From NCBI GenBank assembly GCA_030671645.1, contig DAOVHV010000014.1:1-12050 (forward strand): 12,050 nt of DNA. The letters are read 5' to 3'. Shown here in pieces: positions 6,977 to 12,050 of this stretch. The DNA is from a bacterium. GTDB taxonomy: Bacteria > Bipolaricaulota > Bipolaricaulia > UBA7950 > UBA9294. The position numbers and the translations under genes were made by a program. The notes beneath the pieces are model-generated. The model did no database searches, was not told where the DNA came from, and worked only from the letters and a program-made list of their open reading frames with translations. Every line of letters begins with the position of its first letter. Position 1 is the first letter of the stretch.

Positions 6977-8242
6977 ATGGCGACGCCGGAATCCGGCGTG
7001 GGACTAGACCTGGGGTGTGAAGAGGCCTATATTGGTATCATGGGTCAAGCGGGAAGTAGCCTACACGGCACGAGTTCACTTCACTCAACCGACCATCCCG
7101 ACTGCTCTCGGCCCTCCGGCGAGTGCTGCCTCGATGACGGTACTACGATTCGCTTTCGGCCGATCGAGCCGACCGATGTCTCGGCGTGCAGAGGCATGCT
7201 CTCCCTATGCAGTCCGAAGAGCCTCTATTCCCGCTATGCGCGGCCCGTTCCGACGGCATCTCAGGAGATGGCTGAGGAGCTGTGCCGGCAGAACCTGGAT
7301 TGCGATCTAACGATCGTCGCCGAGATCATCGTCGATGGCGCGGCGACGATCGTTGGTGCGGCACAGCTGCTTTCCGATTCGGGGCACAAGGATGCCGAGT
7401 ACACCGTGCTCGTGGGCGATCACTGGCAGGGGAAAGGGCTGGGTGGGGCATTCACCTCCTTCTGCCTGCAGGTGGCGCATGCGCGCGGTATCGGCCGGGT
7501 CATTGCTGAATTCCTCCCGGACAACATGCGGATGATCCACATCCTCGAAGTTCGCGACTTCAACCTTTATCGAGATTCCCAGGGCTACGTCGTTTCGGGG
7601 CAGAAGCTGATTGGTACCAGAGGTCAAGCGGGAAGCAGCCCAAACGGCATGCGCTTACTCTACTTAGCCGATCATCCTGACGGTTCTCTACCTGTCGGCG
7701 AGTGCTGTCTCGATGACGGCACCACGATTCGCTTTCGTCCGATCGAGCCGACCGATGTGTCGGCGTGCGGAGGCATGCTCTCCCTGTGCAGTCCGAAGAG
7801 TCTCTATTCCCGCTATGAGCGGCCCATCACGGCGACGCCGCAGGAGTTGGCTGAGGAGCTGTGCCGGCAAAACCCGGACTGCGATCTGACGATCGTCGCC
7901 GAGGTCATCGTCAACGGCACATCGAAGATTGTTGGAGCGGCACACCTGCTTTCCGATCCGGGGCACGAGGCTGCCGAGTACGCTGTGCTCGTGGGCGATC
8001 CCTGGCAGGGGAAAGGGCTGGGTGGGGCATTCACCTCCTTCTGCCTGCAGGTGGCGCATGCGCGGGGGATCGGCCGGGTCATTGCTGAATTCCTCCCGGA
8101 CAACATGCGGATGATCCACATCCTCGAAGCTCGCGACTTCAGCCTTCATCGAGACCCCCAAAACCGCGTCGTCTCGGGGCAGAAGGTGATTGGTGACAAA
8201 CGGGAGCGAGGCACCGCCGGATCGGCGAGCGAGAAGTCCTGA
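6977..8242 (+). CDS. Tandem double-GNAT acetyltransferase resembling the Pat/YfiQ catalytic domain
   Basis: Two copies of one 193-residue unit, residues 23-215 and 216-408, each with a GNAT domain starting at DDGTTIRFRPIEPTD (53 and 246). The pattern R-P-I-x-P-x-D, then S-P-K-S-L-Y-S-R-Y, then AEYxVLV, then WQGKGLGGAF (Q-x-x-G-x-G acetyl-CoA loop, 151-156 and 344-349) and the DNMRM motif resemble the C-terminal GNAT domain of Pat/PatZ proteins, which acetylate and inactivate acetyl-CoA synthetase. The acyl-CoA synthetase-like N-terminal part of PatZ is absent. The glutamates in AEY (141, 334) are candidates for the catalytic base. No strong ribosome-binding sequence precedes ATG 6977, and a perfect 7-base-pair hairpin covers codons 3-8; ATG 7040 (giving 400 residues, beginning where the repeat begins) is an equally plausible start. 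Lying between actP and acs, it is a natural candidate Acs regulator. Other small targets are possible. Confidence 0.8.
   Translation: MATPESGVGLDLGCEEAYIGIMGQAGSSLHGTSSLHSTDHPDCSRPSGECCLDDGTTIRFRPIEPTDVSACRGMLSLCSPKSLYSRYARPVPTASQEMAEELCRQNLDCDLTIVAEIIVDGAATIVGAAQLLSDSGHKDAEYTVLVGDHWQGKGLGGAFTSFCLQVAHARGIGRVIAEFLPDNMRMIHILEVRDFNLYRDSQGYVVSGQKLIGTRGQAGSSPNGMRLLYLADHPDGSLPVGECCLDDGTTIRFRPIEPTDVSACGGMLSLCSPKSLYSRYERPITATPQELAEELCRQNPDCDLTIVAEVIVNGTSKIVGAAHLLSDPGHEAAEYAVLVGDPWQGKGLGGAFTSFCLQVAHARGIGRVIAEFLPDNMRMIHILEARDFSLHRDPQNRVVSGQKVIGDKRERGTAGSASEKS
6983..6999. repeat. Perfect hairpin at the start of the GNAT gene
   Basis: ACGCCGG-AAT-CCGGCGT: seven pairs with a three-base loop, six bases after ATG 6977. 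It would block initiation at 6977 if formed in the mRNA, or it belongs to an untranslated leader if translation starts at 7040. No T-run follows. Confidence 0.45.
7031..8189 (+). repeat. In-frame tandem duplication of 579 bases
   Basis: Sequence from about 7031 recurs 579 bases (193 codons) downstream. Identity is uneven. From 7406 to 7560 (matching 7985-8139) I count only 4 differences in 155 bases, whereas the linker around 7060-7125 (7639-7704) has diverged strongly. ATTGGT at the head of unit 1, the unit junction and after unit 2 marks the boundary. Confidence 0.9.
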
Positions 8243-8270
8243 GCAGTGTTTGCGAGCTGGAGAGTGACCG

Positions 8271-8790
8271 CTAATAAGTCCCCACGCGAAGTGCATGGGA
8301 GCATAGTTGTTCCAGCCATGGGCCCGTGGTTGTCCGCCGTTCGCCCAGCGGAAGGATCATTCGTCGATTGGGGGGGTGATCGGAATGGCTGCTGAAGCGT
8401 ACCACGCGATCAACGAGCATAGGACCTCTTTGTAGCTTGATCGTGTGAACAAACGCCACGAACTTGCTGATCGTGAGCAATATGAACAAGATTGTCAGCG
8501 TGATGAGCACCCAAGTGATCGCCCAAGGACGTTTGAACGACGCCACCGTGGCGTAGGCGGTGAAGATGCCCCAAGCAATGAGGACGATTGCGGTTCCAGT
8601 GAGCGTGACATCGACATGGACGGCGATCCCGGCGAGACGCAGGAAGAAGACGCCGGCGTGCCCCATCCAGAACGCCCCGACCGACGACAAACATGTCGCA
8701 CCAAACGTATTGCTGCGGCGAACATCCCGGCCATGAACCGGCCAAGCTGCCACAGAGCATCGCGACCGGCGTGACGATGCCGAGAGTCAT
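8271..8790 (-). pseudogene. Broken SatP/YaaH (GPR1/FUN34, AceTr family) acetate transporter
   Basis: No single frame encodes a full protein, but family sequence is spread over three frames. From ATG 8790: MTLGIVTPVAML, then in another frame LWQLGRFMAGMF, then in a third SNTFGATCLSSVGAFWM (matching the family motif NTFG-T-F-SYG-FW) followed by helices AIVLIAWGIFTAYATVASF and WVLITLTILFILLTISKF. It shifts again to LIAWYASAA (family LLAWYxAAAG) and again, next to a run of seven C, to RRMILPLGE (family FGRTVLPxG). The first one to two membrane helices are missing. The family takes up acetate/succinate with protons. It lies downstream of acs on the same strand, suggesting a former acs-transporter operon. 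Several independent shifts argue for true decay rather than one sequencing error. The exact right end of the relic is uncertain. Confidence 0.75.
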
Positions 8791-8995
8791 AGGTTGACCG
8801 CATCTGCGAGACAAGCTCCTATTCCTTCCTCTGAAAGAGAGGCTGTTCCGCCCGATAAGAAGAGTGGACGGTGCTACATCTCAAGCTCGGCGTATCGGCA
8901 GGTGTTGCCGGGGTGTGTACAGAAGGCGGCGGAGGCAATTGCCCCCGCCGTAAGGCTATCATTGAAGCCGCTTGAATCACTCTTGGTGCCTGACC
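8791..8995 (+). repeat. Diverged direct repeat, copy B (structured intergenic element)
   Basis: Occupies the whole space between the acs stop and the broken transporter start, aligns with copy A in the same orientation and runs a few codons into the 3' end of acs. Hairpins at equivalent places: CCTCT/AGAGG (8828-8842), CGGCA/TGCCG (8896-8910), the long palindrome GGCGG-A-GGCAATTGCC-C-CCGCC (8928-8949) and ATTGAAG-CCG-CTTGAAT (8961-8977, one G-G mismatch). As acs 3' sequence on the minus strand these hairpins could also help end transcription, though no T-run follows. Confidence 0.55.
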
Positions 8996-10935
8996 AGCTC
9001 CTTAAGTTGGTCAACGCTCTCGGGGTTCTGGAGCGTCGTCAGATCCCCAACCGGCTCGTTTCTCACCAGTGCCTTCAGCACGCGACGCATGATCTTGCCG
9101 CTACGCGTCTTCGGCACGTCGTGCGCAAACACGATTTGATCGGGACGACCCGTGGGGCCGATTACCTGGTTGACGGTTGCCATCAGTTCCTTGCGGATGT
9201 CGTCGGATGGCTCGATCCCGCCGCGCAGCAGCACGAACGCGACCGGCACTTCGCCTTTGAGACCGTGCGGCCGCGAAACAACGGCGACCTCGCTGACCTT
9301 GTCGTTCTGCGCCAGAGCGCTCTCCACCTCGGCCGTTGCGAGGCGGTGTCCGGCGACGTTCATCACGTCATCGACTCGCCCGGTGATGCGGATGTTGCCT
9401 GCTTCGTCTCGACGTGCGCCGTCACTGGTGAAGTAGCGTTCGGGACCATACTCGGCGAAGTACTGTGCCTTGAAGCGATCCATGTCACCGTAAATGCCGC
9501 GCGTGAGTGCGGGCGGGAATGGACTGAAGATGGCCAGGTAGCCGCCTTCATTTGGGCCGAGCGGAGTGCCGCCGGAATCCAGGATGTCGCCCAGCACGCC
9601 GGGGAACGGTCGGCCGGCGATGGCCGGGATGAACGGGCCGATGCCGGGCAGGTTGTTAACCATGTTGGCGCCGGTTTCCGTCTGCCACCAAGTGTCGATG
9701 ATCGGGCAGCGTCCGCCGCCGACTACGTTGAAGTACCACATCCATGCGTCTACGTTGATGGGTTCGCCAACGGTACCCAGCAGACGCAGGGATGTCAGGT
9801 CGTACTTCGCCGGCCACTCGTCGCCCCATTTTATGAACATACGGATAGCGGTGGGAGCGGTGTACAGCTGCGTGACTTTGTGCTTCTCGACAATGGCCCA
9901 GAATCGCCCGGTGTCAGGTGTGTCCGGGGATCCTTCGTAAACCAGCGTCGTCGCGCCGTTCATCAGAGGGCCGTAGTTGATGTAGGTATGTCCGGTGATC
10001 CATCCCACGTCGGCTGTGCACCAGAAGACGTCGCCTTCGTGCATGTCGAAATTCCACTTGGCGGTGGCGTAGGCCTGTACGGCGTATCCGCCGGTGGTGT
10101 GCATGATGCCCTTCGGCTTGCCGGTCGTTCCCGACGTATAAAGCAAGAACGAGAGATCTTCGGAATCCATTTGTTCGGCCGGGCAGTCGGAGGATGCGTT
10201 GGCCACGACGTCTTGATACCAAACGTCGCGCCCTTCGGTCATTGGGACTTCGGCGCCCGTGCGCTTCACTACAACCACCTTTTTCACGGGAGAATCCTCG
10301 ACGCCAGCGTCGGCGCTCTTCTTCAGGTTGATGGGCTTGCCCCGACGATAGTATCCGTCAGCCGTGATGATCACCTTTGCTCCACAGTCGACCATGCGGT
10401 CGCGGAGCGATTCCGAGCTGAAGGCCGAGAATACGACCGAGTGCGGTGCGCCGATGCGCACACACGCCTGCATGGCGATGACGGCTTCAGGAATCATCGG
10501 AAGGTAGATGCCGACGGCGTCGCCCTTCTTAACGCCGAGGTCCTTGAGTGCATTGGCGAACTTGCACACGCGCTCATGAAGCTGCTTGTACGTCAGCTTG
10601 ACGGCTTCTTCCTTGATCGGCTCCGGCTCCCAAATAAGGGCGATGTTGTCGCCTTTGCCCGCTTCGATGTGGCGGTCGAGAGAATTGTACGAGAGATTGG
10701 TTTTCCCTCCGATGAACCATTTGTAGGCTTGCGGAGCGAATTCGTACGTCTTGTCCCATTTCTTGAACCAATGAAGGTCTTCAGCGTGTTTTGCCCAGAA
10801 GGCTTCAGGGTCGGCGTTGGCCTGATCGTAGATCGCTTCATCCGATACCCACGTCCGTTGTTTCAGTTCAGCGGTCGGCCAAAAGACGTCTTCCTTATTG
10901 GGGTCTTTCTTGACCCACTGTATTGCATCCGGCAC
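8977..10935 (-). CDS. acs: Acetyl-CoA synthetase, AMP-forming
   Basis: Activates acetate with ATP and CoA to acetyl-CoA via acetyl-AMP. From GTG 10935 the product is 652 residues, the length of E. coli Acs. Motifs: adenylation P-loop YTSGTTGKPKG (266-276), GTVGEP (387-392), acetate/AMP-pocket DTWWQTETG (414-422), YFTSDGARRDE and GRVDDVMNVAGHR hinge region (519-531), and PKTRSGKIMRR with the catalytic lysine K614 (K609 in Salmonella), the residue acetylated by Pat. The GTG start is set by a very strong GGAGGAGG (10943-10950) at good spacing; the frame extends to 11004 but adds only unlike sequence. It has its own promoter just inside the gap after the transglycosylase gene, and was probably once followed by the broken SatP-like gene. 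Acetylation control by the nearby double-GNAT protein is inference. Confidence 0.97.
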   Translation of the reverse strand: MPDAIQWVKKDPNKEDVFWPTAELKQRTWVSDEAIYDQANADPEAFWAKHAEDLHWFKKWDKTYEFAPQAYKWFIGGKTNLSYNSLDRHIEAGKGDNIALIWEPEPIKEEAVKLTYKQLHERVCKFANALKDLGVKKGDAVGIYLPMIPEAVIAMQACVRIGAPHSVVFSAFSSESLRDRMVDCGAKVIITADGYYRRGKPINLKKSADAGVEDSPVKKVVVVKRTGAEVPMTEGRDVWYQDVVANASSDCPAEQMDSEDLSFLLYTSGTTGKPKGIMHTTGGYAVQAYATAKWNFDMHEGDVFWCTADVGWITGHTYINYGPLMNGATTLVYEGSPDTPDTGRFWAIVEKHKVTQLYTAPTAIRMFIKWGDEWPAKYDLTSLRLLGTVGEPINVDAWMWYFNVVGGGRCPIIDTWWQTETGANMVNNLPGIGPFIPAIAGRPFPGVLGDILDSGGTPLGPNEGGYLAIFSPFPPALTRGIYGDMDRFKAQYFAEYGPERYFTSDGARRDEAGNIRITGRVDDVMNVAGHRLATAEVESALAQNDKVSEVAVVSRPHGLKGEVPVAFVLLRGGIEPSDDIRKELMATVNQVIGPTGRPDQIVFAHDVPKTRSGKIMRRVLKALVRNEPVGDLTTLQNPESVDQLKELVRHQE

Positions 10936-10975
10936 AGTAGAACCTCCTCCGGTTTCTCCTTGCAAGGATGCGCCG

Positions 10976-11004
10976 ATACTAGCCAATGCGTGCGGTATTC
11001 TCAA
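10976..11004 (-). promoter_or_regulatory. Sigma70-like promoter of acs
   Basis: On the minus strand TTGAGA (11004-10999, 5 of 6) is followed by a 17-base spacer and TAGTAT (10981-10976, 4 of 6). Initiation near 10968 would give a leader of roughly 33 bases carrying the GGAGGAGG site. The -35 box lies only two bases from the transglycosylase stop codon, so acs can be transcribed independently of that gene. Confidence 0.55.
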
Positions 11005-11006
11005 TG

Positions 11007-11579
11007 CTAGAAATACAGGGAAGGAATGAGATCAATCAGCCATGGGACCGCGAAATAGACGCGGTAGACGGGAAGGCTCAAATGAATGCGGCGAACGTAC
11101 TGCTGAGTTCCAGGAAAGGCCAGTTTCAGATTACCTTCCCAACGCTCCGCATTCGTCGGCCCGGCGTTATAGGCCATCAAGGCAGCGTCCAGCGTGAGAA
11201 ACCGGTCGAGCAAGTAGCGCAGGTACCAGCTCCCCATTGCGATATTCAGCGAGACGTCCTCTAACAAGGTTGTTGAGTAATTCGCCAATTGCAGTTGTTG
11301 GGCGATCCAGGCACCAGTTTCCGGCATGATCTGCATCAAACCGATTGCTCCGGCCGGCGAGATGGCTTGAGGACGAAACCGGCTTTCGTTGCGAATCACC
11401 GACGCGACCCATTCCGGATTGAGATCATAGGCGGCACTCCATTCCAAGATGTCGACGCGATACTCGAGCGGAAAGAGAACTCGAAGCCCGATGAGTGTGG
11501 TCAACAAGAGCGCGAAAGCACAGACGATGCCTAGAAGAAACCGGAACTTCCATCGATGCTTGCGTGCGGAGGGGCACAT
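11007..11579 (-). CDS. Membrane-anchored lytic transglycosylase (SLT family)
   Basis: Cleaves the MurNAc-GlcNAc bond of peptidoglycan in the periplasm. The 190-residue product has a basic N-terminus, a single membrane anchor (about 14-36) and a Slt70-like C-terminal catalytic domain: catalytic glutamate E65 in VIRNESRFRP, then GAIGLMQIMPETG (77-89) and MAYNAGPTNAERW (135-147). No clear lipobox is seen, so it is probably an uncleaved signal-anchor protein. ATG 11579 has only a weak AGGT upstream. The small size (one catalytic domain, no substrate-binding modules) resembles compact SLT proteins such as Bacillus YjbJ and E. coli EmtA/MltE. It is upstream of acs on the same strand with a 71-base gap containing the acs promoter; no functional link is evident. 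Confidence 0.88.
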   Translation of the reverse strand: MCPSARKHRWKFRFLLGIVCAFALLLTTLIGLRVLFPLEYRVDILEWSAAYDLNPEWVASVIRNESRFRPQAISPAGAIGLMQIMPETGAWIAQQLQLANYSTTLLEDVSLNIAMGSWYLRYLLDRFLTLDAALMAYNAGPTNAERWEGNLKLAFPGTQQYVRRIHLSLPVYRVYFAVPWLIDLIPSLYF

Positions 11580-11580
11580 G

Positions 11581-11611
11581 ATGACCTATCATACGCGGAA
11601 TCCACTATAAT
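11581..11611 (+). promoter_or_regulatory. Candidate promoter of the DUF502 gene
   Basis: A perfect -10 box TATAAT (11606-11611) with ATGACC (11581-11586, 4 of 6) upstream at a long 19-base spacing. Initiation near 11618 would leave a leader of roughly 33 bases before ATG 11651. The box lies in the 71-base gap between the divergent transglycosylase and DUF502 genes. Confidence 0.45.
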
Positions 11612-11650
11612 TCTTGAACCTATTGCATTTGACGAGCAGATGAGGAGGAC

Positions 11651-12050
11651 ATGAAGAAATCCTTGCTTTGGCTGAGAACGATCTTTGTCAGCGGCTTGCT
11701 GGCCATCCTCCCCGTGGGAGCCACGGTCTATATTGTGCTGCTCCTGTATCGGCTGATCGACAGTTTCGTCGGCAAGAACACCCCATTCGGATCGACCATC
11801 GAACGCGCGTTGGGTCAATGGGTTCCCGGCCTTGGTATCTTCATTACGATTCTGCTGGTATTCCTGATTGGGTTCATTACGCGCGGCGTCCTCGGGCGTA
11901 CGTTGCACTACTACTTCGAACGGATCTTCTTCTGGTTCCCGGGCGTACGAAAGATGTACGGAACTCTCAAGCAGTTCACCAATGCCCTCCTCAACCGATC
12001 ATCGTCGTCATCGTTCAAACAAGTGGTGATGTTCGAGTACCCGAAAGAGG
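11651..12050 (+). CDS. DUF502 family membrane protein (N-terminal part, runs off the window)
   Basis: ATG 11651 follows GAGGAGG (11642-11648) and the frame is open to the window end, giving 133 residues. There are two membrane helices, about 7-33 and 58-80, the first with the family's FVSGLLAILPVGATV. Then GLGIF, the link FFWFPGVRKMYGTLKQF (family pattern P-x-V-R-x-I-Y-x-x-x-K) and FKQVVMFEYPKE, which begins the soluble domain. DUF502 proteins are about 200 residues, so roughly a third is missing past the edge. Their molecular function is unknown to me. Transcribed away from the transglycosylase gene. Confidence 0.85.
   Translation, partial: MKKSLLWLRTIFVSGLLAILPVGATVYIVLLLYRLIDSFVGKNTPFGSTIERALGQWVPGLGIFITILLVFLIGFITRGVLGRTLHYYFERIFFWFPGVRKMYGTLKQFTNALLNRSSSSSFKQVVMFEYPKE

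Noticed and set aside
7688..8296. Minus-strand frames opposite the GNAT gene, occurring twice
   Set aside because: They recur only because the underlying gene is tandemly duplicated; they have no starts with ribosome-binding sites and no recognisable motif.
10936..11004. Longer N-terminus for acs
   Set aside because: The extension would begin inside the -35 promoter element and contain the GGAGGAGG site. GTG 10935 gives the standard 652 residues.
8794..11010. A 738-codon open frame on the plus strand opposite acs
   Set aside because: It is antisense to a full-length, motif-complete Acs. Its protein is rich in His, Arg, Asp and Val with no recognisable domain, as expected from the mirror of a GC-rich coding frame, and it has no ribosome-binding site.

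Overview
The window looks like ordinary chromosome from a moderately GC-rich bacterium with a Gram-negative type of gene set (MscS channel, membrane-anchored lytic transglycosylase, DUF485/ActP transporter, DUF502 protein). I cannot assign a phylum. I see no phage genes, no transposase, no CRISPR array and no rRNA or tRNA gene.

Layout, left to right: the C-terminal end of an unrecognised plus-strand protein (3-149); a LarA-family nickel-dependent racemase on the minus strand (about 193-1558), apparently frameshifted at its C-terminus; a 450-base spacer holding a candidate operator; mscS on the plus strand (2010-2816); a minus-strand pair in which oligoribonuclease (orn, 3983-4537) overlaps by 4 bases a serine racemase/threonine dehydratase-like PLP enzyme (3024-3986); then, reading away from orn, a DUF485 small membrane protein and an ActP-like acetate/solute:cation symporter (4925-6649), closed by a clear hairpin terminator; a plus-strand protein made of two tandem GNAT acetyltransferase domains (6977-8242); a broken SatP/YaaH (AceTr family) acetate transporter gene on the minus strand (about 8271-8790); acetyl-CoA synthetase acs on the minus strand (8977-10935) behind its own sigma70-like promoter; a membrane-anchored lytic transglycosylase (11007-11579); and the start of a divergent DUF502 membrane protein (11651 to the window edge).

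The part that hangs together as a system is 4.9-11 kb: two kinds of acetate importer (one intact, one decayed), the enzyme that activates acetate to acetyl-CoA, and between them a GNAT protein resembling the catalytic domain of Pat/YfiQ, the family known to switch Acs off by acetylating the lysine in its PKTRSGK motif. That motif is intact here. A likely reading is a locus for acetate uptake, activation and post-translational control, with the unusual twist that the acetyltransferase domain is duplicated in tandem within one chain.

A second unexplained signal is a diverged direct repeat of about 200 bases (roughly 6756-6972 and 8791-8995) that flanks the GNAT gene plus the broken transporter. 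Although the two copies differ a lot in sequence, at least three small hairpins can be drawn at equivalent places in both, so the repeat could be a structured RNA or a relic of a duplicated acs 3' region.
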